From: Oscillospiraceae bacterium
GTDB taxonomy: Bacteria > Bacillota > Clostridia > Oscillospirales > Acutalibacteraceae
DNA: 64,000 nt
NCBI GenBank assembly: GCA_902792905.1
Contig: CADBBH010000008.1
Location: forward strand, 62,001-126,000
Reading direction: 5' to 3'
A model generated the notes under the pieces. It saw only the letters and a program-made list of their open reading frames with translations, ran no database searches and had not been told where the DNA came from. The translations under genes were made by a program, and so were the position numbers. Positions 33,988 through 42,672 of this stretch are shown piece after piece. How positions within the stretch are numbered: position 1 is the stretch's first letter; every line of letters starts with the position of its first letter.

Positions 33988-34016
33988 TTGAATCGATAAC
34001 TATATTATGCTATAAT
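33988..34016 (+). promoter_or_regulatory. Sigma-A promoter of the GH16 gene
   Basis: TTGAAT (33988-33993), 17-nt spacer, TATAAT (34011-34016), leaving a leader of about 85 nt before the ATG at 34109. Confidence 0.72.
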
Positions 34017-34108
34017 ATATTTGCGAATATAACTCTGCTATGTGAACATAGGGACATACCATCGGAGATAAGCCGTATCAATCCATCCGGAAATATAAGG
34101 TAAGTATT

Positions 34109-35017
34109 ATGTCATTTAACGATATTATCAACGCAATAGTCGCGTTCTTCCAATCAATCTGGCTCTTTATTGCCGGAATCTTTACGCCTGCTCCCGTGAA
34201 ACCGGCTGACCCTGTTATTATTCCGCCACCGGAGAATCCTGCGATAATAAGCTTCGATGATTTTTCGCTTGTGTGGTCCGATGAATTTGACGGCAACACA
34301 CTCGACGCGTCAAAATGGACGGGCTTCAGATGCAACTCCGAAAAATCCGTTGTCCGTCAGGGCGGCTGGTGGAACACCGATTTTGCCTCGGTAAAAAACG
34401 GAAATCTGAATATAACAGCAAAGTATTATCCCGACGGCTACAAGGGCGGCAAAGCGGGCTGGTACAGCTGCGGACTCTGCACAACAGGTCTCTTTGAGCA
34501 GACATACGGCTATTTTGAAGTGCGCTGCATTCTGCCCAAAGGCGTCGGCCTGTGGTCCGCCTTCTGGATGCTGCCTCAGGATTTCAGCCATACAATCGGA
34601 AACGGAGGAACAGACGGCGCGGAGCTCGATGTCGTTGAATCGCCGGATTATCACTATAAGCTCAGCCACAATGTCAATGTGGTAACAACGAACATTCACA
34701 TTGACGGCTACGGCAAAGAGGAGCAATCGAAATGCGTTGCCACTCCTTTCATTGAAGCAAATGACCCGTACGAGGAATTCAATACCTACGGCGTGGAGTG
34801 GAATGAAAAGGAATACATTTTCTATATCAACGGCGTTGAAACCGGCCGCACAGATTTCGGCGGAACATCACGCGTGCCGGAATACCTGCTGCTGACTACA
34901 GAGGTCGGAGGCAAAAACGGCAAAGCAGGTTCAAGCTGGGCGGGAGACGCGTTATCATCCGACGCTCAGCCCACCGATTTCGTCGTTGACTATGTCAGAG
35001 TATATCAATATAAGTAA
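34109..35017 (+). CDS. Glycoside hydrolase family 16 (beta-1,3/1,4-glucanase-like)
   Basis: 302 aa. Hydrophobic N-terminus (IVAFFQSIWLFIAGIF) is a signal or anchor, followed by a Pro-rich linker (PVKPADPVIIPPPENP). GH16 jelly-roll domain from about 50: FSLVWSDEFDGNTLDASKW at the start, LWSAFWMLP, and the catalytic ExDxxE as E172, D174, E177 in GAELDVVES; the end VDYVRVYQY is typical. Cleaves beta-glucans such as laminarin or lichenan outside the cell; substrate subtype cannot be read. Own promoter and terminator. The ribosome site is weak (AAGGTAAG). Confidence 0.9.
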   Translation: MSFNDIINAIVAFFQSIWLFIAGIFTPAPVKPADPVIIPPPENPAIISFDDFSLVWSDEFDGNTLDASKWTGFRCNSEKSVVRQGGWWNTDFASVKNGNLNITAKYYPDGYKGGKAGWYSCGLCTTGLFEQTYGYFEVRCILPKGVGLWSAFWMLPQDFSHTIGNGGTDGAELDVVESPDYHYKLSHNVNVVTTNIHIDGYGKEEQSKCVATPFIEANDPYEEFNTYGVEWNEKEYIFYINGVETGRTDFGGTSRVPEYLLLTTEVGGKNGKAGSSWAGDALSSDAQPTDFVVDYVRVYQYK

Positions 35018-35038
35018 TACTGCGCAAACAAAACAATA

Positions 35039-35082
35039 CCCCGAAGCATTGGATCAGCCCTTTGCTCCGGGGATTTCTTATT
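35039..35082 (+). terminator. Terminator of the GH16 gene
   Basis: CCCCGAAGCA (35039-35048) pairs with TGCTCCGGGG (35063-35072) apart from one mismatch, followed by ATTTCTTATT. Confidence 0.7.
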
Positions 35083-35132
35083 GAATTTTACGGAAAGCCT
35101 GATTCCGCTTCATTAAGCAGCCATCCGGATTA

Positions 35133-35735
35133 TCAATCAATGTTATAAAGGATGAGTCCGCCTTTTCTTGCAAAGCCCGTGTCCCAGAGTTCGTAAAAAT
35201 CCAGCCACTTATAACCGCTGTAAGTCACTGCTTTGACCTCAAAAGAATTCTCCCCTTCATTATACCCGTTAATCAGAAACCAGTGCCAGACATAATCACG
35301 GAATTTCTTGTTTCTGTGGTTGAGAATGAGAACAGGAACGGGATAATCTGCGTCAATTTGTCTGACGACCGCTTCCTTAGCCTTCGCATACGGCTCGCCG
35401 CCGTCGAGCGCGGTCATGGTAAGGCGCGTCTCTCCGCAATCGCGCAGATAGTCCCCGTATCCTTTCGTATATATGTCAAGGCGGTCGATTCCCGACATGC
35501 GCGGAGAAAGATAAGGTCGCATTTTATATGCAAACTCAATGTAATCATCTACAGTCAGTTTCGTAACGTTTTCGGGAGCGATTTCAGTCAGACCGCGGTG
35601 CAGCGCGAAATAGATGCTGCTGTCACAGGCAGTCTCGGCACCGCAGCCGCCGATACGCATCATAAAGGTCGGAAACCAATCCTGATTGCCGCCGTAGGAA
35701 TCGCCTATATAAAAATGCCGGAGTTCGCGTTTCAC
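35133..35735 (-). CDS. C39-like cysteine-peptidase-fold protein
   Basis: 200 aa from a GTG at 35735 with AAGGAGAACGG in front; the longer in-frame start lacks a ribosome site. GGCGAETACDSSIYFAL at about residues 28-44 supplies the candidate catalytic cysteine in the papain-like GxCG context; VLILNHRNKKFRDYVWHWFLINGYN supplies the candidate histidine, and KAVTYSGYKWLDFYELWDTG a later aspartate. This is the pattern of C39-like peptidase families in Clostridia. No signal peptide, so it acts in the cytoplasm. Substrate unknown. No clear operon partner; the glutaredoxin gene lies 75 nt upstream on the same strand. Confidence 0.65.
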   Translation of the reverse strand: MKRELRHFYIGDSYGGNQDWFPTFMMRIGGCGAETACDSSIYFALHRGLTEIAPENVTKLTVDDYIEFAYKMRPYLSPRMSGIDRLDIYTKGYGDYLRDCGETRLTMTALDGGEPYAKAKEAVVRQIDADYPVPVLILNHRNKKFRDYVWHWFLINGYNEGENSFEVKAVTYSGYKWLDFYELWDTGFARKGGLILYNID

Positions 35736-35810
35736 AATCCGTTCTCCTTTTCGCAGGCGAAAACAGTTTGTTTTCCGCCCGATACGGCACAAGCCGTTAT
35801 TATATGAGTC

Positions 35811-36092
35811 TTATCCTTCTGCTGCAGCTCTGAACGCGGCGGCAAACCTGCGCTTGATTTCGCTGTAATCTTCCCCGGGACTGCACTCATAAAGTTTGAC
35901 ATCATCGCAAAAAATGCTGGGCACATAGTAGTAATTATAATTATCTGCTGTTTCGGGACTGCGTGACTCTTCAATCCATTCCGTTTCCACTTTTTCAAAA
36001 TCGGGGTTTTCGGTTTTCAGTTCCTTTAACGCATCTGCCGCCTTTATGCAGTAAGGGCAGCTTTCAAGATAAAATATTCTGAGCTTTTTCAT
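35811..36092 (-). CDS. Glutaredoxin-like thiol protein (CPYC)
   Basis: 93 aa from the ATG at 36092, 8 nt after GGAGG. N-terminal thioredoxin-fold strand LRIFYLESCPYCIKAADALKEL with the redox motif CPYC at about residues 11-14; later YYYVPSIFCDDVKLYECSPG carries the cis-proline typical of thioredoxin folds. Short-length glutaredoxins of this kind reduce disulfides or mixed disulfides in the cytoplasm. It may form a small redox/protease pair with the downstream C39-like gene, which is inference from adjacency. Confidence 0.82.
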   Translation of the reverse strand: MKKLRIFYLESCPYCIKAADALKELKTENPDFEKVETEWIEESRSPETADNYNYYYVPSIFCDDVKLYECSPGEDYSEIKRRFAAAFRAAAEG

Positions 36093-36202
36093 TCTCATTT
36101 CCTCCGTTTCCGCAGACAATCACGGTTAATCTGATCATATTGGATTTTACCATACCGGTCATTCAAACACAATAGAGAATATTATTGAAACTGTAAAATA
36201 TG

Positions 36203-36231
36203 TTGACCGCTTATATTGTTTCGGTTATAAT
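36203..36231 (+). promoter_or_regulatory. Sigma-A promoter of the LRR protein/MFS operon
   Basis: TTGACC (36203-36208), 17-nt spacer, TATAAT (36226-36231). The spacer end and -10 resemble the promoter at 39922. Confidence 0.75.
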
Positions 36232-36306
36232 AAAAACATACGGGATTTGTCACCGTAACTGACGGATGATAACTGATTCTGTTATTGAAATGAGGAGAGA
36301 AAATAC

Positions 36307-37398
36307 ATGGACGAAAGCATAAAGAAAGAGGATTTGCTCTATGATCCTGTTTTTGCCCACAAGCCGCCCGAAGGATGGGAGGACAACAAAAACGGCGGAT
36401 TCTTCGGAAAATCTTCAACAAAAAAAGCAATATTCATATTGTTTCTTGTTGTCGCCATCGGTTTTTCGCTGCTGCTCAGTTTCAAATCACTGAGCAAGAA
36501 AAAGTACGCCTATGACTCGGTCGATACGGGCCTTCGCCTGAGCGAATTCAGCGGAACAGAGAAAGACAATATACTCACCGTTGATTATCTAATCAATGAA
36601 GACGGCAGCGTTGACCGCAAGCAGCCGGTTACGGCAGTGCGCAGCTATGCGATAACCTGCAACGAAACAATCGACTTTATATTTGTGGGCAAAGATGTAA
36701 CAAATCTTGAAGATAACTGCTTCTATTACTGCACAAAACTCAAGGCGGTTTTTGTTGATAAAGATAACCCCGCATACACATCTGTTGACGGCGTTATTTA
36801 TAATAAGGATATGACTGAGATTATCCTGTGCCCGATTAAAAACAGCGAATACCGCACCGCTCTTGCTCTGGGAGTCGCGGCCCCTTCGGATGATTCTTCA
36901 TGCGCCGAATATCTTGAGAAAACCAAGGACTTTTTCCCGGGCGAAGATGAGGATATGAGCGAAAAAATCAAGAACACGCTGGCAAAAAGCGGCGCGCTGT
37001 ATGAAATCCCCGCCACCGTAACCGATATAGCTCCCTACTGCTTCAGTTACTGTGACATGCTGACAAGAATCGACATTCCCGACGGAGTCAAAACAATCGG
37101 TCAGATGTCATTTTTCAAGTGCAAGTCACTTGAGAGTATCTATCTCCCCGACGGGCTGGAGAGCATCGGTCCGGACGGTCTTTCCTATTGCGAATCAATC
37201 AAGTATATCTATGTGCCGGCATCTGTCAAGACCATAGGACATCACGCATTTTTCGGCTGCATGGGTGTTGATGCCGTATATCTCGGCGCTCCCGATAAGG
37301 ATTCCGTCAAAACCGGCGAAAGCTGGTTACCGAAGCAAAGCACAAGATCTCTGAAAACAGTAGACGCAATTTACGCAGCGGAAAGGGAGGCCGGATAA
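36307..37398 (+). CDS. Membrane protein with BspA-type leucine-rich repeats
   Basis: 363 aa; ATG at 36307 after GAGGAGAG. A cytoplasmic N-tail of about 40 residues precedes one membrane helix (AIFILFLVVAIGFSLLLSF). The extracytoplasmic part carries LRR_5/BspA-like repeats: VTNLEDNCFYYCTKLKAVFV near 130 and three near the C-terminus (VTDIAPYCFSYCDMLTRIDIP, VKTIGQMSFFKCKSLESIYLP, VKTIGHHAFFGCMGVDAVYL), interrupted by an acidic insert. LRR_5 proteins mediate binding at the surface. The gene ends 1 nt before the MFS transporter, so the two are co-translated and could cooperate. Confidence 0.8.
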   Translation: MDESIKKEDLLYDPVFAHKPPEGWEDNKNGGFFGKSSTKKAIFILFLVVAIGFSLLLSFKSLSKKKYAYDSVDTGLRLSEFSGTEKDNILTVDYLINEDGSVDRKQPVTAVRSYAITCNETIDFIFVGKDVTNLEDNCFYYCTKLKAVFVDKDNPAYTSVDGVIYNKDMTEIILCPIKNSEYRTALALGVAAPSDDSSCAEYLEKTKDFFPGEDEDMSEKIKNTLAKSGALYEIPATVTDIAPYCFSYCDMLTRIDIPDGVKTIGQMSFFKCKSLESIYLPDGLESIGPDGLSYCESIKYIYVPASVKTIGHHAFFGCMGVDAVYLGAPDKDSVKTGESWLPKQSTRSLKTVDAIYAAEREAG

Positions 37399-37399
37399 T

Positions 37400-39235
37400 A
37401 TGTCAAAGATAAAAAGCTTCTTTGCCGATGTCAAGGAGCATTGGTCTGTTCCGGATTCCTCCAAGGGCAGATTTGTTCCGTATAAAGAGTATCTGACCAT
37501 TTTTACCGGCGTTGCAATGAACTACGGCGTGCAGTCGCCGCTCAAGTATCTCTCCTTTGCGGCATCCTGCTACCTGATAATGTATCATTACAGGCTGCCC
37601 TACGTTGCGTTTTCAATTATCACCCTGATAGGTATGCCTCTTACTTACCTTTGGAATATTCTCGGCTGGGTCGTAAAGGATAATCTCGGTATTCTTGATA
37701 AAAAGACCGAGAGGAAATATATGATTACTTACGGCTCCATTGCCGTATTCGGTTTATTGTTCCTTATATTTGACATTTCAACAGTAATGCCCGCGGGTCT
37801 TACATCCCGCCTTGACAGCCTGTCCGGAATAAACTCCATGAGTTTTTTCAAAATCATAGGTGTCCAGCTTTTTGTCAATGCGTATACAGGTCTCAGAGAC
37901 ATTCTCTGGAGAAAAAAGCTGGTTCCGAAATACGGCAGATACAAGTATTCGCTCTTTGCCAATTATTTTCAGAAGTGTGTTGTCATAATCCTGCTCGGCT
38001 GGCTGCCTATCAACGAAAAGCAGATGCCCGATGTTAACCGGAGACTCTGGATTGCTTACCTGCTGTTCATGCTGTTTACAATGTTTGATTTCAACAACGT
38101 TATTGAAAACTGTACGCAGACAATCAGCCCAAATCCCCAGGAAAGGCTCTGGGTCAGAACCTGGCCGGTAAAGCTTTCTCATCTGCTTGAAAACATTTTT
38201 ACGCTGATTATTCCGCTTATAGGAATAGCGTTTGATGACATCCGTCTTTACAGATATGTTCTGCCTGCGGTGTTCATGGTGCTCGGCGCTCTGACGCTTA
38301 TAGCCACAAGGGGTATAAAAGAAAGAATTCCTCAACCTCCGCTCGAAAAGAAACAAAAGGTATCCTTCTGGTACGGCGTATCGCAGGTTATGCGCAACAA
38401 ATATCGCTGGCTTGATATGTTCTCTTCTCTTATTGATTCTCTGGGCAACGGCGCTCTCACCACTGCCAATATAGTTTTCTTCTTTTCTATGCGTATGTAT
38501 ACTCAGGGTATTCTTTATGGTGCAATGAAGCTGTTGAACAGTTTCAGAAGCACGCCTTTAAGCTTTGTTGCCCCGTATTTCATCAGAAAATTTTCTTACA
38601 GAACGCTGAAAATATTCAAGCAGATCTGTCATGTGATAAGATGCCTTCTGATTATCGCCGCGGTGTATTTCTTAAGGAACAGGCAGGAGCTTTGCGGATG
38701 GGCAATCTTCTTTATAGAGTTTTTTGTTTACGGCATGATTACCGTGTGCGATGTGGCACAGAGCGATATGAATATCAGACTCGGTGACTATCAGATGTAT
38801 CTCTCGGGCGAGCGCCTTGAATCATCCGCCGAAGTTTTCAAGTGGTTCATCAACCCTATTACCACGGTCGTCAGCCTTATCATCCCCCTGATAGTTCTCA
38901 GATTCGGATTCAACTCAAACTGGGATGTGCTCTTTATTGACGGGACCCGTTTCGGTATAATCGCCGTTCCGCTATTATTTGACCTGGTAGGCCATGTTCT
39001 GATGATCTTCCCGTATATTTTCTGGGACTACGATAACGAAAAACATAATTATGTTATGGAAGTGCTCAAGCAAAGAGAAAGACTTGCGAACGAAGGCTAT
39101 TTCCCTGCGGAATATGAGGGCGGCCTCAGCTTTATGGAAGCTGAAGGAATTAAGAACTCAATCCCCGAAAATTCACTTGAAATGCTTGAAAGACGCGAAA
39201 AATCAAAAGCATCGGGAGAAGAACAAATGGCCTGA
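37400..39235 (+). CDS. MFS/GPH-type transporter
   Basis: 611 aa; ATG at 37400 with GGGAGG upstream, inside the end of the LRR gene. Twelve or so hydrophobic segments (for example YGSIAVFGLLFLIFDI, FAIIFFIEFFVYGMIT-like region near 440, FGIIAVPLLFDLVGHVLMIFPYIFW) and a charged cytoplasmic tail of about 60 residues rich in Glu/Lys. The layout and loops fit the MFS_2/GPH sugar-symporter branch, but no substrate motif is decisive. A sugar or glycoside symporter is plausible given the carbohydrate genes nearby. Confidence 0.65.
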   Translation: MSKIKSFFADVKEHWSVPDSSKGRFVPYKEYLTIFTGVAMNYGVQSPLKYLSFAASCYLIMYHYRLPYVAFSIITLIGMPLTYLWNILGWVVKDNLGILDKKTERKYMITYGSIAVFGLLFLIFDISTVMPAGLTSRLDSLSGINSMSFFKIIGVQLFVNAYTGLRDILWRKKLVPKYGRYKYSLFANYFQKCVVIILLGWLPINEKQMPDVNRRLWIAYLLFMLFTMFDFNNVIENCTQTISPNPQERLWVRTWPVKLSHLLENIFTLIIPLIGIAFDDIRLYRYVLPAVFMVLGALTLIATRGIKERIPQPPLEKKQKVSFWYGVSQVMRNKYRWLDMFSSLIDSLGNGALTTANIVFFFSMRMYTQGILYGAMKLLNSFRSTPLSFVAPYFIRKFSYRTLKIFKQICHVIRCLLIIAAVYFLRNRQELCGWAIFFIEFFVYGMITVCDVAQSDMNIRLGDYQMYLSGERLESSAEVFKWFINPITTVVSLIIPLIVLRFGFNSNWDVLFIDGTRFGIIAVPLLFDLVGHVLMIFPYIFWDYDNEKHNYVMEVLKQRERLANEGYFPAEYEGGLSFMEAEGIKNSIPENSLEMLERREKSKASGEEQMA

Positions 39236-39329
39236 TGCCCATAAAAGAAACGGAAAAAGCATTCTTTACAGTTTGAGCCACTGCACGGAATAGTATATTT
39301 AATAATAAGAAAAAACTGATTAAAAGCTC

Positions 39330-39358
39330 TTGACTTGTACAGTTCAGTATGATACTAT
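39330..39358 (+). promoter_or_regulatory. Sigma-A promoter of the TM2 gene
   Basis: TTGACT (39330-39335), 17-nt spacer, TACTAT (39353-39358), 56 nt before the ATG at 39415. Confidence 0.72.
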
Positions 39359-39414
39359 AATTTATAATAAAGAAAAATCTTTATTGTAAACCCTTAGGGG
39401 AGAAAGGTGACATT

Positions 39415-39729
39415 ATGGACCAGAATTTTGACAACAACAATCAGCAACAGCCTCAGTATCAGCAGCAGCCTCAGTATCAGCCCGCTTCTGACAAATCGAA
39501 AGTTGCCGCAGGTCTTCTTGGCATTTTCATTGGTTCACTCGGAATTCACAAATTCTACCTCGGTTACTCCAAAGAGGGCGTAATAATGCTCCTCGTTTCG
39601 CTCCTTACTCTCGGTTTCGGTGCAGGCATAATGGGCATAATCGGTCTTATTGAGGGAATCATCTATCTTACAAAAACCGATGCCGACTTTGAAAACATCT
39701 ATGTTGTCGGCCGCAAAGGCTGGTTCTGA
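39415..39729 (+). CDS. TM2 domain membrane protein
   Basis: 104 aa; ATG at 39415 after GGGGAGAAAGG. A Gln/Tyr/Pro-rich tail with repeated PQYQQQ, then the TM2 domain: KSKVAAGLLGIFIGSLGIHKFYLGY and IMLLVSLLTLGFGAGIMGIIGLIEGIIYL, with the family's conserved GxxGxHxFY. These small two-helix proteins are widespread and of unknown biochemical function. Own promoter and terminator, so monocistronic. Confidence 0.9.
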   Translation: MDQNFDNNNQQQPQYQQQPQYQPASDKSKVAAGLLGIFIGSLGIHKFYLGYSKEGVIMLLVSLLTLGFGAGIMGIIGLIEGIIYLTKTDADFENIYVVGRKGWF

Positions 39730-39781
39730 TGTACCGCTCATAGCCTGACGTGTATTCTTCAAGTCAGCAATTTTTCAAAAC

Positions 39782-39832
39782 AAAAGATCCACCCGGATTG
39801 ACAGCTTTTCCGGGTGGATCTTTTGTTTTATT
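39782..39832 (+). terminator. Terminator of the TM2 gene
   Basis: AAAAGATCCACCCGG (39782-39796) pairs with CCGGGTGGATCTTTT (39810-39824), followed by GTTTTATTT. A 15-bp stem, and self-complementary enough to act in both directions. Confidence 0.85.
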
Positions 39833-39921
39833 TATGCTTTCTGAAACTATAGAAAAATAATCATAATTTAAAAGCCGGGAAGGTGTATATGCCGCTCCCT
39901 GCCGGGAGCCTGCAAATCCTG

Positions 39922-39950
39922 TTGACGCCGTTATTGTTTTGGGTTATAAT
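39922..39950 (+). promoter_or_regulatory. Sigma-A promoter of the CBAH-like hydrolase gene
   Basis: TTGACG (39922-39927), 17-nt spacer, TATAAT (39945-39950), 65 nt before the ATG at 40016. Confidence 0.75.
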
Positions 39951-40015
39951 ACAGTCAGGGCGTAACATCACAGGCCGCGACAGACCGGCTCAGACAGATA
40001 TAAGGAGGAGAATCA

Positions 40016-41191
40016 ATGTTCTCATTTAGCTTTTTTACAAAAGCGGTTTCTCTGATAGTTTCCGCCGGAATAGCTTTTTCGGGCTCTTTTGCCGGCTTCG
40101 GGAGCGGGCGGATTGAGTCGCTTAAATCCGTTACCAAGGCGGCCGAAGGCTATTATCTTATGGATTACACCTACGACTATGACCTCGACACGCTGCTTGA
40201 GAGCAAAACGGGCAACTCAACCACAGCCGGACTTCTTCTCTATTCCGCTGCGGATGTGTTCCTGCATCTTAATCCCCGCGCAAGAAAGATTGTTTCAAAT
40301 CTCGGTCTTTACTTCGATATAGACAGCCGAAAAGCAGCCTCGGTTATGGAGAAGTTGCTGAACGTAACCGGATTCGGATGCACTGCTTTCAACGCGTCAA
40401 CCCCTTCGGGAGAGAAGATCTTTGCCAGAAATTATGACTATATGGATTCTCCGGGTATGACAGTATGGACTCATCCCAAAAACGGATACGCGAGTGTTTC
40501 TACGGTTTCTCTTTACTTCCTCGGTTACGGCGGCGACTTTATGCCCGACGGGTTTCTGAAATCCCTGCTTACGCTTATAGCTCCGTATATCCCGGTTGAC
40601 GGGATGAACGAAAAGGGGCTCTCGATAGGCGTGCTTGAGCTCGAAACACCCGAAACATTCATTCAGACTGAGAAAAAGGACATTACTACAACCGCCGTCA
40701 TACGCGCCGTGCTCGACCACGCCGCGACGGTTGAAGAGGCGGTGGAGATATTCCGCAGTTATGATATGCACGACCTGCTGGGAGGCGGCTGCACCTACCA
40801 TTATCAGATTGCCGATGCGCAAGGCAAAACAGCAATCATCGAATATGTCAACGGCGAAACCGTTGTGCTCAGGCCCGGCAAATCCGGAACTCTCATTGCG
40901 GCAAATTACTGGCTTTCAGAGGGGGTTGACGACCCCGACGGGCTGGGCCGTGACAGATATGCGACAGCAAAGAAAATGCTTCAGAAGGCAAATTACAGAG
41001 TCAGCGAAAAAAGAGCTATGGATATTCTCAACGCCGTTCACATGGAGAACGAGGATATGAACGGATATATCTGCTCGACCCTGTGGAGCGTGGTATTCAA
41101 TAATACAAATAAGACCTTTACCGTCTGTCCGATGTCCCGCTATGATAATCCGCTTCGCTTTTCGGTATTTGAACCGCTGAAGCCGATATAA
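40016..41191 (+). CDS. Choloylglycine hydrolase/penicillin acylase-type Ntn hydrolase
   Basis: 391 aa; ATG at 40016 after AAGGAGGAG. The N-terminus is hydrophobic (AVSLIVSAGIAFSGSFAGFG), then about 85 residues, before the candidate catalytic cysteine C122 in VTGFGCTAFNAS. Conserved features follow: FARNYDYMDS, PVDGMNEKGLSIGVLEL, YHYQIADAQGKTAIIEYVNGE and YDNPLRFSV, which match linear-amide C-N hydrolases (bile salt hydrolase, penicillin V acylase, AAT/C45 group). The nucleophile must become N-terminal by autoprocessing. The signal-like N-terminus implies an exported enzyme, possibly cleaving acyl-amides or N-acyl homoserine-like molecules. Bile salt hydrolysis cannot be claimed. Confidence 0.75.
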   Translation: MFSFSFFTKAVSLIVSAGIAFSGSFAGFGSGRIESLKSVTKAAEGYYLMDYTYDYDLDTLLESKTGNSTTAGLLLYSAADVFLHLNPRARKIVSNLGLYFDIDSRKAASVMEKLLNVTGFGCTAFNASTPSGEKIFARNYDYMDSPGMTVWTHPKNGYASVSTVSLYFLGYGGDFMPDGFLKSLLTLIAPYIPVDGMNEKGLSIGVLELETPETFIQTEKKDITTTAVIRAVLDHAATVEEAVEIFRSYDMHDLLGGGCTYHYQIADAQGKTAIIEYVNGETVVLRPGKSGTLIAANYWLSEGVDDPDGLGRDRYATAKKMLQKANYRVSEKRAMDILNAVHMENEDMNGYICSTLWSVVFNNTNKTFTVCPMSRYDNPLRFSVFEPLKPI

Positions 41192-41230
41192 ACCCCGTTT
41201 TGCCTGACCGGACAGCAATAAAAAACAAAC

Positions 41231-41275
41231 ACCCGGAGCGTGGGAATCCAAAACCCATTACTCCGGGTATTATTA
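41231..41275 (+). terminator. Terminator of the hydrolase gene
   Basis: ACCCGGAG (41231-41238) pairs with CTCCGGGT (41261-41268), with nearby T-rich sequence. Resembles the hairpin at 33906. The remaining gap to 41563 holds the 34-bp site below and nothing else that I can identify. Confidence 0.6.
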
Positions 41276-41427
41276 TGTCTTATGAAACGATAAGAAACGA
41301 TAGAAAAGCCCGCTTTTTTAAGGAAAGCGCAGGTAAGTGTGCAAGGGAAAACGCCCATAAATGAAACAATGAATAATTGCCAAAATCAGCCCTTATGTGT
41401 AACCCCTTTCGTGGCATAAAAAAACGA

Positions 41428-41461
41428 TAGCACCTTTAACACTCTTGTATCAAAGATGCTA
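41428..41461. other. Recombinase-core-like 34-bp site (possible island end)
   Basis: TAGCACCTTTAACA and TATCAAAGATGCTA are imperfect inverted arms (11 of 14 bases pair) around a 6-bp centre CTCTTG, the geometry of tyrosine-recombinase core sites. It lies where base composition changes to AT-rich, about 5 kb from the integrase gene. No second copy was found by eye in the window. Confidence 0.35.
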
Positions 41462-41563
41462 CCTGCTATGCCCTTACTAGACGATTATGCAACTTGTGAT
41501 ATTCTTTATTTTTCAAAAAAGAATGCTGTATAAACTCTTAGAAATGTATTAGGGATTCGTCCA

Positions 41564-41977
41564 CTATTCTTTTTCATTTAAATCTTCGTTTTCAAGGACG
41601 CTATTAATATTAAACGGAGGCAAAACTACGCAATCAACTTCAGGTTGTGCTGTTAATAAAGATACCTGGCTCCTCATATAAGGCATAATAATTGCAATTG
41701 TGTTTTTTGTAATCAACTCATTTTTATCTTTTTCACTAATATCAGCGCTCGAATCAAACGAAAAATAACCTGTTAATACAATTTCAAATGAGTACTCTTC
41801 TTCCTTTTCACATTTTAATAGTAATGTAATTCTGTAAATATTATCGTCTTCATTTTTAGCAAAACGCGCTTCAATTTTAAAGTTTGGCTTGTTTTGATTT
41901 CTAAAGCCCAATCTATCAAACTCTATTTTATCAAATACCAATTTGTTCATTTTAAGAACACTTTTAATATCTTCCAT
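41564..41977 (-). CDS. SecB-like chaperone
   Basis: 137 aa from the ATG at 41977 (GAGGGTATAAAA upstream). The C-terminal half, NTIAIIMPYMRSQVSLLTAQPEV and VVLPPFNINSVL, matches the SecB fold signature (A.LFPY.R..VS.LT....L.LPP.NF). The N-terminal half (MNKLVFDKIEFDRLGF...FKIEARFAKNED) also fits SecB beta-strands. Firmicutes have no housekeeping SecB; related proteins outside proteobacteria usually serve a linked system, for example toxin-antitoxin-chaperone modules. Here it is the last gene of an AT-rich operon with two unknown proteins that do not look like the classic HigBA pair, so it may chaperone one of them. 10 nt follow the upstream stop. Confidence 0.72.
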   Translation of the reverse strand: MEDIKSVLKMNKLVFDKIEFDRLGFRNQNKPNFKIEARFAKNEDDNIYRITLLLKCEKEEEYSFEIVLTGYFSFDSSADISEKDKNELITKNTIAIIMPYMRSQVSLLTAQPEVDCVVLPPFNINSVLENEDLNEKE

Positions 41978-41987
41978 TTTTATACCC

Positions 41988-42671
41988 TCATACAGCAATC
42001 CCAATAACCGAGAATGATCTGGTCGTTAAAGCATCATCAAATAAAATAGTCTTAAAGCAGTCTTTGTTTCGTTCCATAGGCTTATTGTATGGAATCTCTA
42101 TCATTTCACTATCACCAATAGAAATAGATTTTAAATTATTTATTAAACATCCAATATCCAAGTACTTGGCAATGTTATTGACACTTTCAATAAATGTTCC
42201 GCTTTTTGAAAGAAAAGACTCTGAGAAGTCGTCCGTTTTTCCAAGATAATCAAACACGATTTCATTTAGGTATTTAGAAGTTATCTTTTCTATATAATCA
42301 ACATTTTTATCAGTTATCGCTTCAAAAACGGCTCCTTCCACAGGCAAAAAATCATAGTTAATATCTTCAATACTATGTAATTCTATAGTGTCATCAGAAA
42401 AAACATCTCCTGTCACAACTGACCAAAAATGGTCAGAATCCAGCATTGCTTCTCGCATTGTTAACCTTTGAGTGAGCATTTTCCAAAGTGTTATCGTCGA
42501 AATATTAACAACTAAATACTCAAGATTCTCTAAATCTACACATAGAGCCAAATAAAAGCAACCATCCTCATCTTTACATACAAAAAGCATTGGGGTATCG
42601 TTAAAATAGATTAGACCATTATCAAAATACAGCTTATTCTGGTCTAATATAAAACATATTTTTTTGTCCAT
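41988..42671 (-). CDS. Unknown protein, SecB-operon gene 2
   Basis: 227 aa from the ATG at 42671 (AAAGGATGATTAAA upstream), starting 1 nt after the stop of gene 1. Soluble, acidic, no signal peptide. Segments such as MLFVCKDEDGCFYLALCVD, TLWKMLTQRLTMREAML and INYDFLPVEGAVFEA recall a protein family of unknown function (possibly DUF6575), a low-confidence association. About 120-170 is helical. Not similar to known toxins by eye. AT-rich codons set it apart from the backbone. Confidence 0.6.
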   Translation of the reverse strand: MDKKICFILDQNKLYFDNGLIYFNDTPMLFVCKDEDGCFYLALCVDLENLEYLVVNISTITLWKMLTQRLTMREAMLDSDHFWSVVTGDVFSDDTIELHSIEDINYDFLPVEGAVFEAITDKNVDYIEKITSKYLNEIVFDYLGKTDDFSESFLSKSGTFIESVNNIAKYLDIGCLINNLKSISIGDSEMIEIPYNKPMERNKDCFKTILFDDALTTRSFSVIGIAV

Positions 42672-42672
42672 T

